This document shows positions 8,338 through 18,203 of a stretch of DNA of 64,000 nt, one piece after another (the first letter of the stretch is position 1; each line of letters opens with the position of its first letter). Source of the DNA: Pseudomonadota bacterium (lineage in GTDB: Bacteria; Desulfobacterota; Desulfobacteria; Desulfobacterales; JAHIVH01); the NCBI GenBank assembly GCA_018816735.1, contig JAHIVH010000088.1, positions 62,001 through 126,000 on the forward strand, in the 5' to 3' direction. The notes beneath the pieces are model-generated. The model had not been told where the DNA came from and did not search any database. It saw only the letters and a list, made by a program, of their open reading frames with translations. Both the position numbers and the translations under genes were made by a program.

Positions 8338-8916
8338 AAAAGTTTTCTCCTGGAGACTTCTGATACAATTTATATGCCATTATTCGTTTCGCGCACATGA
8401 AAAATGGCCTGGAGCAGGGGAGGCAAAACCGGTCATTAATATTCAACTGACCTGAATCATTTATCATCTGATATCTCAGAATGATCGGATATTCTGCAAT
8501 CATGAAAATTATTAAGCCTATTTTAAAATAATCAGGCAATTTTTACAATAGTTTTCATGTAACTATATAATTTTTCTGTATATTAATAAAAATTTGCCTG
8601 TCAATGCCCATGTCGGATACCGGATTATGGCCATGTGCACAGTTGAACACAGAGATCTCTCTCAAAATGGAATGCATGATAACGACCATGAATAATATGA
8701 AAAAATTGATTTTAACTTATTACGTGGCCTGTACACAAACGGTCTATCCGGCGCTACAGGAAATAAGAATAATCGATAAGCATCTGATAATAAATAAGAT
8801 ATAGATGGTGCACTTTTATACAACAAACTTGTGTACTTTTTTATACGGCAAACCGCTCTCCCGGCTATGACCTTTCAGATAATAATAAAAGGGAAACGCC
8901 TTCACGATTCACTGAC
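8338..8916. other. Non-coding interval between purQ and the minor pilin operon
   Basis: No reading frame here has a convincing start, ribosome site or recognisable protein. It must hold the promoter for the pilin genes on the minus strand; I searched by eye for a sigma-54 (GG-N10-GC) site and a c-di-GMP-I riboswitch and found neither. A near-direct repeat is present: GTGCACTTTTATAC at 8808-8821 and GTGTACTTTTTTATAC at 8831-8846. The interval is AT-rich. Confidence 0.5.
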
Positions 8917-9735
8917 CTATGCATTTTCCATGTACAAAACCGCATTCCGGAACAGTTTGATGCCGCTGGTCATACCCGGTGTCATCGATTTTTCCTGCCT
9001 TCGCAGCATTTCCTTTGTTAGGGTCCAGTCCGGATGATTGGTAAAATGGTGATAGGCTTCCGGATGGGGCATCAGCCCGAATACACGACCTGTGGTATCA
9101 CAAATGCCGGCAATATCTTTAATCGACCCATTTGGATTATCCGGGAACAGGCCATTGGCGGGTTCACCGTTTTCCAGTGCATAGCGAAGCACCACCTGAT
9201 TGTTTTTTTCAAGCCTTTCAATAACATTTGGATCAGCATAAAATTTCCCTTCACCATGCCTGACGGGAAATTCAACATGTGAAAGTTCTCTGGTAAATAC
9301 ACATGGCGACTTTTTGTTCACATTCAAGTGAACCCACTGGTCTCTGAAGTTGCCACAATCGTTATGTGTCAATGCCACGGATCGCATGGTGTAATCCTTG
9401 TCAAACCCCGGGAGAAGGCCCATATTGACAAGCGTTTGAAACCCGTTGCAAATCCCTATGACCAGTTTGCCTTCATTGATAAACTGCAAAATTTTTTCAC
9501 CGGAATGGGTTTTCAATCTCACCGCCTGAACCACACCGGCGCCATGATCATCTCCCCAGCTGAATCCACCGCCAAAGACAAGTATATGATACTTGTCCAG
9601 TGTGACGGATTCATCAATGATAGCGTTGATGTGAATTCGGTCTGCATGGGCGCCGGCAAGCTTAAAGGCATGGGCGGTTTCATGATCACAATTTAATCCA
9701 TAGCCGGACAATACCAGCACATTCACTTGAGTCAT
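8917..9735 (-). CDS. purQ: Phosphoribosylformylglycinamidine synthase, glutaminase subunit
   Basis: Glutaminase subunit of FGAM synthase, step 4 of purine synthesis: it releases ammonia from glutamine for PurL. 272 residues with class I amidotransferase features: oxyanion region FGGGFSWGDDHGAG (54-67), nucleophile C96 in GICNGFQTL, and the His/Glu of the triad, H224 and E226, in MPHPEA. The start ATG overlaps the purL stop by four bases, so the two subunits are translationally coupled. At 272 residues it is longer than the 220-residue PurQ of the PurS-dependent Bacillus type and resembles the PurQ-like domain of large PurL proteins. Confidence 0.92.
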   Translation of the reverse strand: MTQVNVLVLSGYGLNCDHETAHAFKLAGAHADRIHINAIIDESVTLDKYHILVFGGGFSWGDDHGAGVVQAVRLKTHSGEKILQFINEGKLVIGICNGFQTLVNMGLLPGFDKDYTMRSVALTHNDCGNFRDQWVHLNVNKKSPCVFTRELSHVEFPVRHGEGKFYADPNVIERLEKNNQVVLRYALENGEPANGLFPDNPNGSIKDIAGICDTTGRVFGLMPHPEAYHHFTNHPDWTLTKEMLRRQEKSMTPGMTSGIKLFRNAVLYMENA

Positions 9736-12700
9736 ATCAAATCTCCGAAAGGACGCTTCCAGGCCACCTTTAAATCATTTACAGTAATATTTACGATCGT
9801 TTCAGCCTGTATGCCTTTGATGATAAGACTGTTTGTTTCGGTAACCCTGCCCACACGCGCGCAGGGCAATCCCTTAAACAGTTTTTCAAAAACAGGCTGA
9901 TTGTCCGGGGAAACAGTCACAATAAATCGCCCCGGGGACTCTGAGAAAAGGATTTTGTCACTTCGTATTACATGATCAACCGGTATTTTCTCAAGGTCGA
10001 TGGTCATCCCCAGATGGCCGCCCATGGCCACCATTGACAGGTGAATTCCCAGTCCGCCTCTGTAAATACCATGAGCCGATGCAACCAGATTTTTTTCAAT
10101 GGCCCGATGCAGGGCTCTGTAACTCGTTAAAAACGGCTCAAAACAGACTTCCGGAACGTTTTTCCCTGTAAACCCCAGATGGTCATAATATTCCGATGCG
10201 CCAAGTTCATCCCGGGTCATTCCCAACACATAGACCAGGTCACCCGGAAGCTTGGCATCCATGGTGACACATGTTTTGATATCCTCCACAAGGGATATGA
10301 CTGAGAACTGCATGGTTTCAAGGGCGGAAATCTTCCGGGTTTCCCCATACCGGCCAGGCAGATATCCATCCACATACATGCTGTCCTTGCCTGAAAGCAG
10401 CGGCAGCGAATAGGCCATACATGTATCCTTAAGCGCCTGGCATGATCTCACCAGCTGAGCTGCCTTGAATTTACCATCCGGATTTTTTTCCGGATGATAT
10501 TTTATATCCGGCCAGCAGAAATTATCCACGCCGCCAATGTGTCCGGGATTTCCTCCCACGGCAATGACACGCCGCACAGCTTCATCAATGGTGGCGCATG
10601 TCATATGATAGGCATCAATCCTCGAATATGAAGGCAGCAGAGACTGGGAAAAGGCAAGTCCCTTTTCCGAATCAAGCACAGGCCGGATAACGGCTGCATC
10701 ACTTGCGGTATTCCTCTCTTTCCCGACAAGGGGTTTGACCACACTTCCCCCTTGAACCTCATGATCATACTGCCTTGCGATCCACTCTTTGGAAGAGATA
10801 TTGGGCCTGGACAACATATCGAGCATCAACTGGTTGAAATCTTTAGGTTCATTGAATACCGGCTCACGCAGTCCCCTTTTTTCAGGTGCTTCCCAGACAG
10901 CATCAAACGTCCACTGGGGGAAACCCGAAGACAGAAGATCCATATTCACATAGGCGCATGTCGTCCCATTGTATTTGATATGGAGTTTTCCGGAATTCGT
11001 ATATTTGCCGATCACGGTGCTTTCAACCGCATGTTTTTTGGAAAGCGCCAGAAACCGGTCAATATTTTCCGGTTTCACAGCAAGGGTCATGCGCTCCTGA
11101 GACTCGGATACCCAGATCTCCCATTGATCCAGACCGTCATATTTCAATGGCACTTTTTCAAGGTCAACGATACACCCGTTGCTGATCTGGGAAGATTCAC
11201 CAACGGATGATGACAGTCCGCCTCCCCCGTTATCCGTGATAAATTCAATCAGGCATTCATCTCTTGCTTCAAGGATGAAATCGTGCATTTTCTTCTGGGT
11301 ATAGGGATCTCCGATCTGAACATGCCCTGCAGGTGTATGTTCGGAAAAAACTTCTGATGAAGCGGTCACCCCGTGGATGCCATCTTTTCCCACTCTGCCG
11401 CCACTCATGACGATCAGGTCTTCAGGCGATGTTTTTTTATTTTCAGATGGCTGGCCATTGACCAGGGACGGAATAATGCCCACAGCTGTCACAAAAACCA
11501 GACATTTGCCCATATACCCGTCATGGAAATAGACCTGACCGAAGGGCGTCGGAATCCCGCTTTTATTGCCACCATCCTTTACGCCCTCAATGATACCGTC
11601 CAGAAGACGCCTGGGATGAAGCCTGGGCTTCAAATCGCCATTATAATTTCTGAACCCGGTACAAAATCCGTAGCTTCCCATGACCAGTCTGGAGCCGAGG
11701 CCCGTTCCCATGGGATCCCGGTAAACGCCTACGATACCTGTAATTGACCCCCCATAGGCCTCCATATTGGATGGGGAATTATGAGTCTCTCCGGTGATGG
11801 AGTAGTTATGGTTTTCGTCAAACCGGCCGATGCCGGCATTATCCCACAAAACCGAAACCACCCAGTCAAGCTTGTCCTTTAACTCAAGCGTGGGCTTCTG
11901 GATGTATGTTTTAAACAGATTATCCTCGACAATAACCGGCGAAGACACATCATCCTGATACCGGAAAAGGCCTCTGAACGTATTATGATTGCAATGGTCG
12001 CTTCTGGCTTGTGAAATGTATTCAAGCTCTATATCTGTGGGATCGGAAAGGGCAACGGTTTTTCTTTCTTTTAAAACATCTTCCCTTAAAAAATAAGACC
12101 GGATGACCGGTATATCGTTGGGATTCAAGGCAAGATTCCTCTCATCGCTTATCTTTTTAAGGGCATCATCGCTTTCAATGGTCACAGGCAGAACGGTTGG
12201 TGTATGGTTTAAAACCACTTTGGGGCATATAAACCCGGTTCCTTCTTTGGGCTGCCAGTCTTTCCGGTCATATATTTTCCACTGCTGAATGATATCGTTT
12301 GCAACGAGTTCTCCGGCAATCCGGTTCATTTCTGCTGCCGAGAATCCGGTTGCCTTGATACAATACCTTTTGGACGTATAAACCGCATCCCCTTTTCCAA
12401 ATCGAATGCCAAGGATATCCTCAATGGCCTCGACGGCCGTACTTCCCGGGTTATCTCTCACGCCCGGCCTGTATCCCACCCATATACACCAGTCGAAATC
12501 GACAGGGAGAGGGTCATAGGACGATATCTGGGTCACTGGATTGGAAAAAACATCCGATTGAATAATGGCAAGCTGATCCTTGGTAAGCGCCGCTTCAATG
12601 GTAATGATGTTCACGGTTCTCACATCATCAAGCGCCATGCCGAAATAATCCTGTGCCCGATGCAAAAGCGTTCTCCCCTCTGCATCGGCCAGTTCCTTTT

Positions 12701-12740
12701 TCAATGTGATTTCAAGTCTGCTGATCATTTTAAAATCCAT
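9732..12740 (-). CDS. purL: Phosphoribosylformylglycinamidine synthase, PurL with fused PurS-like N-terminus
   Basis: Synthetase subunit of FGAM synthase: ATP-dependent conversion of FGAR to FGAM with ammonia from PurQ. 1002 residues, between small PurL (about 740) and the E. coli type (about 1300). Residues 5-180 look like two PurS-type beta-alpha-beta units (SRLEITLKKELADAEG; the second ends near NDIIQQWKIYDRKDW). Two AIR-synthase-like halves follow, with signatures ETHNSPSNMEAYGGSITGIVG and DNGGGGLSSSVGE in the first and SGKDSMYVDG in the second. The glutaminase is not fused but encoded by the overlapping purQ. An internal ATG at 12728 (MISRLEIT) could be the true start; neither start has a strong ribosome site. 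Confidence 0.92.
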   Translation of the reverse strand: MDFKMISRLEITLKKELADAEGRTLLHRAQDYFGMALDDVRTVNIITIEAALTKDQLAIIQSDVFSNPVTQISSYDPLPVDFDWCIWVGYRPGVRDNPGSTAVEAIEDILGIRFGKGDAVYTSKRYCIKATGFSAAEMNRIAGELVANDIIQQWKIYDRKDWQPKEGTGFICPKVVLNHTPTVLPVTIESDDALKKISDERNLALNPNDIPVIRSYFLREDVLKERKTVALSDPTDIELEYISQARSDHCNHNTFRGLFRYQDDVSSPVIVEDNLFKTYIQKPTLELKDKLDWVVSVLWDNAGIGRFDENHNYSITGETHNSPSNMEAYGGSITGIVGVYRDPMGTGLGSRLVMGSYGFCTGFRNYNGDLKPRLHPRRLLDGIIEGVKDGGNKSGIPTPFGQVYFHDGYMGKCLVFVTAVGIIPSLVNGQPSENKKTSPEDLIVMSGGRVGKDGIHGVTASSEVFSEHTPAGHVQIGDPYTQKKMHDFILEARDECLIEFITDNGGGGLSSSVGESSQISNGCIVDLEKVPLKYDGLDQWEIWVSESQERMTLAVKPENIDRFLALSKKHAVESTVIGKYTNSGKLHIKYNGTTCAYVNMDLLSSGFPQWTFDAVWEAPEKRGLREPVFNEPKDFNQLMLDMLSRPNISSKEWIARQYDHEVQGGSVVKPLVGKERNTASDAAVIRPVLDSEKGLAFSQSLLPSYSRIDAYHMTCATIDEAVRRVIAVGGNPGHIGGVDNFCWPDIKYHPEKNPDGKFKAAQLVRSCQALKDTCMAYSLPLLSGKDSMYVDGYLPGRYGETRKISALETMQFSVISLVEDIKTCVTMDAKLPGDLVYVLGMTRDELGASEYYDHLGFTGKNVPEVCFEPFLTSYRALHRAIEKNLVASAHGIYRGGLGIHLSMVAMGGHLGMTIDLEKIPVDHVIRSDKILFSESPGRFIVTVSPDNQPVFEKLFKGLPCARVGRVTETNSLIIKGIQAETIVNITVNDLKVAWKRPFGDLI

Positions 12741-12786
12741 GATGAGTTAAGCGTCAATACATACCATGAGGTCCATGTATGGCGAT

Positions 12787-13854
12787 CTAATTTGAAAGTA
12801 CGCGAGTGATATCATTGTAAAATACGAAAATCATGAGAAGAAGAAGAACAAACAATCCTGCCTGCTGGGCTATTTCACGGGTCTTCATGCTCACCGGGCT
12901 TCCCTTGATAGCTTCAATACTGAAAAACATGATATGGCCGCCATCCAGAACCGGTATGGGAAGAAAATTCAGTATGGCAAGATTGATACTGATGAGTGCG
13001 ATGAAGTAGATCAGATTGGCAATGCCTGCTTTTGCCTGCTGGCCGGCCATCTGATAAATCATGATCGGCCCCCCCAGCTCTTTTACCGAGACAGTCCCCT
13101 TTATCATTTTTGCGATCACGATAAACGTCAGGCTTGTGATCTCATATGTTTTTTGAACGCTGGATACAAGTGCCTCCAACGGATTCAATTCATTGACGAG
13201 ATAGTCTCCTGAAGGCCTTATGCCGATAACATACCGCTTGATCTCCTCGCCAAACATATTTTTATCGACTGTCAGTTCCGGCTGAAGCTCTATCACCTGC
13301 GTTTCACCTTTTCTTTCAACATCGATCGAAAGATGTCCGCCTTCATTTGACGTAATCAGTTCCGTCATCTGTTCCCAGGTTTTAACGGAAGTGCCGTTGA
13401 TCCTGACAATGATGTCATTCACCGCAAGGCCTGCCAGTTGAGCCGGTTTTCCCTCCTCAACCATGCCAATAACCGGTTTCAGTTCAACATCACCATAATA
13501 TTGAAAAAAACAGAAAAAAATCAGAATAGCCAGGATCATGTTAAAAGATGGCCCGGCAGCTACAATACATATCCGCTTTGCCACATGCTGATGGGTAAAG
13601 GAAATGGGAATATCGGAAGGATCAATTTCCGCATCCGGCTCTTCACCCACCATTTTGACATATCCGCCTAAAGGGATGGCAGAAAGACAGTAATCGGTTC
13701 GTCCCACGGTTTTACTTAAAATTTTCGGCCCGAACCCCAGCGAAAATTTCTCGACACCGACGCCAAAAAACCGCGCCATTAAGAAATGACCGAGCTCGTG
13801 AATAAAAATCAATACTCCCAGCACAATGGCGAAAGCGATAATGTTTGTTGTCAT
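12787..13854 (-). CDS. rseP: RIP metalloprotease RseP (site-2 protease)
   Basis: Inner-membrane zinc protease that cleaves transmembrane segments of anti-sigma factors and signal peptides. 355 residues. Zinc motif HExxH at 19-23 (FIHELGHFLMARFFGVGVEKFSLGFGPKI), one PDZ domain in the middle (GKPAQLAGLAVNDIIVRINGTSVKTWEQM), and the third zinc ligand in the LNFLPIPVLDGGHI motif near residue 305. At least four membrane segments. The single PDZ domain and 355-residue length are common in delta-proteobacteria; E. coli RseP has two PDZ domains and 450 residues. It follows cdsA-dxr, the usual bacterial order. Confidence 0.93.
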   Translation of the reverse strand: MTTNIIAFAIVLGVLIFIHELGHFLMARFFGVGVEKFSLGFGPKILSKTVGRTDYCLSAIPLGGYVKMVGEEPDAEIDPSDIPISFTHQHVAKRICIVAAGPSFNMILAILIFFCFFQYYGDVELKPVIGMVEEGKPAQLAGLAVNDIIVRINGTSVKTWEQMTELITSNEGGHLSIDVERKGETQVIELQPELTVDKNMFGEEIKRYVIGIRPSGDYLVNELNPLEALVSSVQKTYEITSLTFIVIAKMIKGTVSVKELGGPIMIYQMAGQQAKAGIANLIYFIALISINLAILNFLPIPVLDGGHIMFFSIEAIKGSPVSMKTREIAQQAGLFVLLLLMIFVFYNDITRVLSN

Positions 13855-13926
13855 GTGATTTACTGCCTCATTTTTATCAAAGGCCGGAAATGGCCCAAAC
13901 CTCTGGTTTCTGATAAAGGAGAACGG

Positions 13927-15087
13927 TTATTTTTTTTCTTTTATCAATTGTAATGCCGCATCCCTTGCCCATTTATCCGCCGCCAGGATATCAGATAAAT
14001 CCGGGCTTGAAACAACCTGATGTTCGGCCATTATCTTATCAATAATTACCGGTATTTCAACAAAAGATATTTTTTTCGTCAAGAAAGCGGTCACAGCTAT
14101 TTCGTTGGCGGCATTCAACACACAGGGAAGGGTAAGACCGGTCTCACATGCCTGATAGGCAAGGGCAAGACATGGAAACTTCTTGATATCCGGTTTCTCG
14201 AACGTCAATGACCCGATATTGGCGAACTCCGGAATAGACTGATTCAGGGACAGGCGTTCAGGATAGGACATGGCATATGAAATGGCGCCTTTCATATCCG
14301 GTATACCCAGCTGGGCGATAATCGCGCCATCCACATAGGACACCATGGAATGAATCACGCTCTGGGGATGAACCACCACCTCAATTTTATCCAAAGGGAT
14401 GCCAAAAAGGAATTTGGCTTCAATGACTTCAAGCCCCTTGTTCATGAGGGTTGCCGAGTCTATGCTGATTTTCTGCCCCATCTGCCATGTGGGATGATTC
14501 AGGGCATCCGAAAGGGTGATATCTGCAAACTCACTTTCCGGTTTTTGCCTGAAAGGCCCCCCTGAAGCCGTCAGAATGATTTTTGAGATATCTTCGACAC
14601 GCTGCCCGGAAATACATTGAAAAATGGCGCTATGCTCACTGTCGACCGGCAAAATAACAACGCCTCTTTCTGCTGCCATCTGCATAACGATTTCTCCGGC
14701 CATCACAAGGGTTTCCTTGTTGGCAAGCGCAATTTCCTTTTTGGCTTCAATAGCAGCAAGCGTGGGAAGAAGGCCAGCCGCACCGACAATGGCAGATACA
14801 ACCATATCGACGGATGGGTGGGTTGCAGCTTCCTTATATCCCTCTGTGCCGAACAGAATATTGACCTTGCTTTCAGGTCCCAGTTTTTTCTTGAGAGACC
14901 GGGCCACATTTTCGTCAAACACAACCGCTATTTCCGGCAAAAACTTTTTGACCTGTGCGGAAAGCAGATCAATATTATGACCAGCAGCAAGGGCCTTTAC
15001 AGAAAAACGATCCGGAAACATCTCGACAATCTTAAGTGTATTCTGGCCGATTGATCCGGTGGAACCCAGTATGGAAAGAGACTTCAT
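13927..15087 (-). CDS. dxr: 1-deoxy-D-xylulose 5-phosphate reductoisomerase
   Basis: Converts DXP to methylerythritol 4-phosphate with NADPH, the committed step of the MEP isoprenoid pathway. 386 residues, the usual length. NADPH-binding GSTGSIGQNTL at 8-18, LANKETLVMAG, metal-binding DSEHSAIFQC, the TASGGPF loop and the active-site helix MGQKISIDSATLMNKGLEVIEAKFLF are all intact. Start ATG 15087 gives the canonical N-terminus although its ribosome site is weak. It lies between cdsA and rseP, 72 bases from each. Confidence 0.95.
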   Translation of the reverse strand: MKSLSILGSTGSIGQNTLKIVEMFPDRFSVKALAAGHNIDLLSAQVKKFLPEIAVVFDENVARSLKKKLGPESKVNILFGTEGYKEAATHPSVDMVVSAIVGAAGLLPTLAAIEAKKEIALANKETLVMAGEIVMQMAAERGVVILPVDSEHSAIFQCISGQRVEDISKIILTASGGPFRQKPESEFADITLSDALNHPTWQMGQKISIDSATLMNKGLEVIEAKFLFGIPLDKIEVVVHPQSVIHSMVSYVDGAIIAQLGIPDMKGAISYAMSYPERLSLNQSIPEFANIGSLTFEKPDIKKFPCLALAYQACETGLTLPCVLNAANEIAVTAFLTKKISFVEIPVIIDKIMAEHQVVSSPDLSDILAADKWARDAALQLIKEKK

Positions 15088-15157
15088 GTTTTAATTGTTT
15101 TCCATATCATTTAATTCATTTTTACCATCATGCACACACCCAATTATTGTATTCATG

Positions 15158-15979
15158 CTAGCCCAAAAATATTTTATGAAAATAATAAAGGACCGGTGCC
15201 GCAAAAAGCAATCCGTCAATCCGGTCAAGCATACCGCCATGACCGGGTAAAATCGTGCCTGAATCCTTGATATGACCGGCCCGCTTGAGAGCAGATTCAA
15301 ACAGGTCACCGATGACACCGGCAATACCCAGCACAAAAAAAAGAAAAATACCGGGAATCCATGGCAATTCAGGCAGCAGATGGTATTTGAAATAACATCC
15401 CACGATAACAATGGCAGATAGCGCACCAATGAGCCCTTCGATTGTTTTGCCCGGACTTACCTGGGGACGCAACTTGTTTTTCCCCAGATAGGTTCCTGCA
15501 AAATAAGCGCCTGTATCGCCAATTGCCACGATAAGGAGGAGGAAAAAAATCCAGGTCACCCCATTTTTGCCATTTCTTATAAAAACAAGCGTTGACAGGA
15601 ACAACGGGACGTAAATAATGCCCTGAATCTGACGTGCCAGTGTATCCAGTACGTTGGATTCCGCCTCATAGCAAAAAACAGCCCATGCAGCTGCCACAAG
15701 GAGATTGAAAACAACCATACCAACAATGATTTCCGTTGAATCCCAATTCGCACCGAAAATAATAACCGCACAGGAAAGATATCCTATAAGGGGAATTGCC
15801 TTTTCCCTGTCCCGGGTCGGATATCCATCCAGATTAAATACGATTCTGTAATATTCGTTAAGAGAAATAAAGGACACCAGGCATATCAGCGTGGCAAACA
15901 TGAAACTGCCACCCTTCCATATATAGAGAATCAGTATGGGAATGGCGACGATGGCTGTGAGAACGCGATGAAATAACAT
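15158..15979 (-). CDS. cdsA: Phosphatidate cytidylyltransferase
   Basis: Integral membrane enzyme that makes CDP-diacylglycerol from phosphatidate and CTP for phospholipid synthesis. 273 residues with about seven to eight membrane segments. The C-terminal CDS signature is present: GDTGAYFAGTYLGKNKL, SPGKTIEGLIGAL, and GVIGDLFESALKRAGHIKDSG followed by GHGGMLDRIDGLL, which holds the metal-binding aspartates. Adjacent to uppS upstream and dxr downstream on one strand, as in many bacteria. Confidence 0.94.
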   Translation of the reverse strand: MLFHRVLTAIVAIPILILYIWKGGSFMFATLICLVSFISLNEYYRIVFNLDGYPTRDREKAIPLIGYLSCAVIIFGANWDSTEIIVGMVVFNLLVAAAWAVFCYEAESNVLDTLARQIQGIIYVPLFLSTLVFIRNGKNGVTWIFFLLLIVAIGDTGAYFAGTYLGKNKLRPQVSPGKTIEGLIGALSAIVIVGCYFKYHLLPELPWIPGIFLFFVLGIAGVIGDLFESALKRAGHIKDSGTILPGHGGMLDRIDGLLFAAPVLYYFHKIFLG

Positions 15980-16107
15980 AATCTTTAATAATAACCATTA
16001 TTAATGCGTTAGCAGGAACTGGCATGATGAAGTTAATATTTTTTTTCTTGTGTTAATCACTCGCCGTTAAAAAAAACATAAATCGTTTGGCAGCCGCCTG
16101 TCATGAA

Positions 16108-16845
16108 TCAGGCAGGCACTTTGCCATATCTTCTCTCACGCCCCTGAAAGTCTTCCAAAATATGAATAAATTCTTCCCTCCCGAAATCAGGCCACAATGT
16201 GTCAGTGAAATATATTTCGGAGTATGCAATCTGCCAGAGAAGGAAATTACTGATTCTCATTTCACCGCTTGTTCGTATCAAGAGATCCGGGTCAGGGATA
16301 TCCTTTGTGTAAAGATAATCTGGAATCATATCCGAAGAGATGGATCCCGGATCAAGTCGCCCTGCTTTTACGTCAGTTGCAATCTTTTTGACCATGTCCA
16401 CAATTTCAGCCCGGCTGCCATAGCTTAATGCAAGATTAAGCTGCATGGCGTTGTTATTTCTGGTTTTCTCCATGGTTTCAAAAAGTGTTTTTCTGACTGT
16501 GTCAGGGAGCCGTTCTATCTGTCCCATGGCATTTAGACGGATATTGTTATCCAGCATCAATTTTTCTTCTGTTTTCAAAAATCTGTTGAGGAGTGTCATC
16601 AGTGCGGATACTTCGGCTTTTGGCCGATCCCAATTCTCAGTGGAAAACGCGTAAAGTGTCAGATAGGGAATATTCAATTCCCGGCAGGTTTTGACGATAA
16701 CCCGAACGCTTTCAGAACCTTTTTCATGACCTTTTACACGATTTAAAAGCCTTTTTTGGGCCCATCTTCCATTGCCATCCATAATCACAGCCACATGCAA
16801 CGGAAGCTTGTTTATATCCAGATTATCGTGATCAGAAGCGGACAT
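16108..16845 (-). CDS. uppS: Undecaprenyl diphosphate synthase
   Basis: Cis-prenyltransferase that makes the C55 lipid carrier for peptidoglycan and O-antigen. 245 residues. Catalytic aspartate in VAVIMDGNGRWAQKR (near residue 22), the AFSTENWDRP motif, and the substrate-binding DLLIRTSGEMRISNFLLWQ with YTDTLWPDF-type ending (FTDTLWPDFG). The start codon follows the frr stop by one base, and the ribosome site lies inside frr, so the pair is likely coupled. Confidence 0.95.
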   Translation of the reverse strand: MSASDHDNLDINKLPLHVAVIMDGNGRWAQKRLLNRVKGHEKGSESVRVIVKTCRELNIPYLTLYAFSTENWDRPKAEVSALMTLLNRFLKTEEKLMLDNNIRLNAMGQIERLPDTVRKTLFETMEKTRNNNAMQLNLALSYGSRAEIVDMVKKIATDVKAGRLDPGSISSDMIPDYLYTKDIPDPDLLIRTSGEMRISNFLLWQIAYSEIYFTDTLWPDFGREEFIHILEDFQGRERRYGKVPA

Positions 16846-16846
16846 A

Positions 16847-17404
16847 CTAAAATTCCAGAATTTCCTTTTCTTTTTCTTTGTAAATACTGTCTACCTGTTT
16901 TACAAAGTCATCCGTGAATTTCTGGATCTGATCCTGAGCCTTAAACGATTCATCTTCAGATACCTCCCCGTCTTTTTTCAGGGATTTCAGCATTTCATTT
17001 GCATCTCTTCTGACGTTTCTCACCGCAACTTTGTGGTCTTCACAGATTTTGTTGATCTGTTTGACAATTTCCTTGCGGCGTTGCTCGGTCAGTGGCGGAA
17101 TCGCCACCCTCACAATTTTTCCGTCACTCGAAGGCGTCAAGCCCAGGTTGGCTTTTAAAATGCCTTTTTCGATTTCCTTGATCATTGTTGTATCCCAGGG
17201 CTGGATGTTGATGAGATTGCTTTCAGGGATAGATAGAGATGCCATTTGATTGAGAGGTGTCAACGTTCCGTAATAATCCACCTTCACACTGTCCAGAAGT
17301 GAAAGGGACGCGCGACCGGTTCTGATTTTCTGTAACTCACTTTTTAAGGTCTTTACGGTTTTGTTCATTTTGTCTTTGGTTTCAGTGTATATGGAATCAA
17401 TCAT
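16847..17404 (-). CDS. frr: Ribosome recycling factor
   Basis: Splits post-termination ribosomes together with EF-G. 185 residues, the exact family length when started at ATG 17404, which has GAGGG six bases upstream; the open frame runs 19 codons further but that extension has no family match. Recognisable stretches: KTVKTLKSELQKIRTGRASLSLLDSVKVDYYG, the hinge, LTEQRRKEIVKQ and the C-terminal helix. Placed between pyrH and uppS in the standard rpsB-tsf-pyrH-frr order. Confidence 0.96.
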   Translation of the reverse strand: MIDSIYTETKDKMNKTVKTLKSELQKIRTGRASLSLLDSVKVDYYGTLTPLNQMASLSIPESNLINIQPWDTTMIKEIEKGILKANLGLTPSSDGKIVRVAIPPLTEQRRKEIVKQINKICEDHKVAVRNVRRDANEMLKSLKKDGEVSEDESFKAQDQIQKFTDDFVKQVDSIYKEKEKEILEF

Positions 17405-17444
17405 AAATTCCCTCTCTTGGCTGTTGCAGGTTTTTATTCGAACA

Positions 17445-18170
17445 TCAATTTTTACTGGCACAGATACTTGTACCTATGTCTTCACCGCATACAACATTTT
17501 TTATATTCCCCTTGCTCTTCAGATCAAAAACAACAAGGGGAAGATCATTATCCATGGCAAGTGAAATGGCTGTCATATCCATGACATGAAGCTGGGCTTC
17601 CAACACTTCCATGTACGTCAGCTTTTTATAATACTTTGCATGCTTGTTTTTCATGGGATCCGAATCATAGACGCCGTCTACTTTGGTTGCCTTTAAAAGC
17701 ACTTCCGCATGGACTTCCTGTGCCCGGAGAACGGCAGCCGTATCTGTCGTGAAGTAAGGATTTCCTGTACCGGAGGCAAAAATGACAACACGCCCTTTCT
17801 CAAGATGCCTCACAGCTTTCCTCAAGATAAAAGGTTCTGCCACTTCGTGCATGGATATGGCAGACTGCACGCGTGTTGGCATGCCTTTTCTTTCAAGGGC
17901 GTCCTGCAATGCAATACTGTTAATCACAGTGGCTAGCATTCCCATATGATCGGCAGACGCCCGGTCCATGCCATATGACGAAGCGGCAATACCTCTAAAA
18001 ATATTGCCGCCGCCGACAACGATAGCAATCTCTGTACCCAATTCATGAATTGAATACACCTCATCAGCCACATATGTCATCATCTCCGGACTGATACCAA
18101 ATCCCTGATCTCCTTCCAGGGCCTCTCCACTCAGCTTCAAAAGCACACGTTTGTATTTAGGCTTTGCCAA
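17445..18170 (-). CDS. pyrH: Uridylate kinase
   Basis: Hexameric UMP kinase (UMP to UDP), first step toward UTP/CTP. 241 residues. ATP-binding start [50 protein letters not shown] and [19 protein letters not shown] all match the family. The only start that yields the usual N-terminus is TTG at 18170, with GGAG ten bases upstream; this may limit its expression relative to tsf. Fourth gene in the translation/UMP kinase cluster. Confidence 0.95.
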   Translation of the reverse strand: MAKPKYKRVLLKLSGEALEGDQGFGISPEMMTYVADEVYSIHELGTEIAIVVGGGNIFRGIAASSYGMDRASADHMGMLATVINSIALQDALERKGMPTRVQSAISMHEVAEPFILRKAVRHLEKGRVVIFASGTGNPYFTTDTAAVLRAQEVHAEVLLKATKVDGVYDSDPMKNKHAKYYKKLTYMEVLEAQLHVMDMTAISLAMDNDLPLVVFDLKSKGNIKNVVCGEDIGTSICASKN

Positions 18171-18203
18171 TCGTTTTTATCTCCAAAATGTCAATGAATG
18201 AGA

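Noticed and set aside
8604-8804. 66-residue ORF in the interval between purQ and fimT
   Set aside because: No ribosome site, no domain, AT-rich low-complexity translation.
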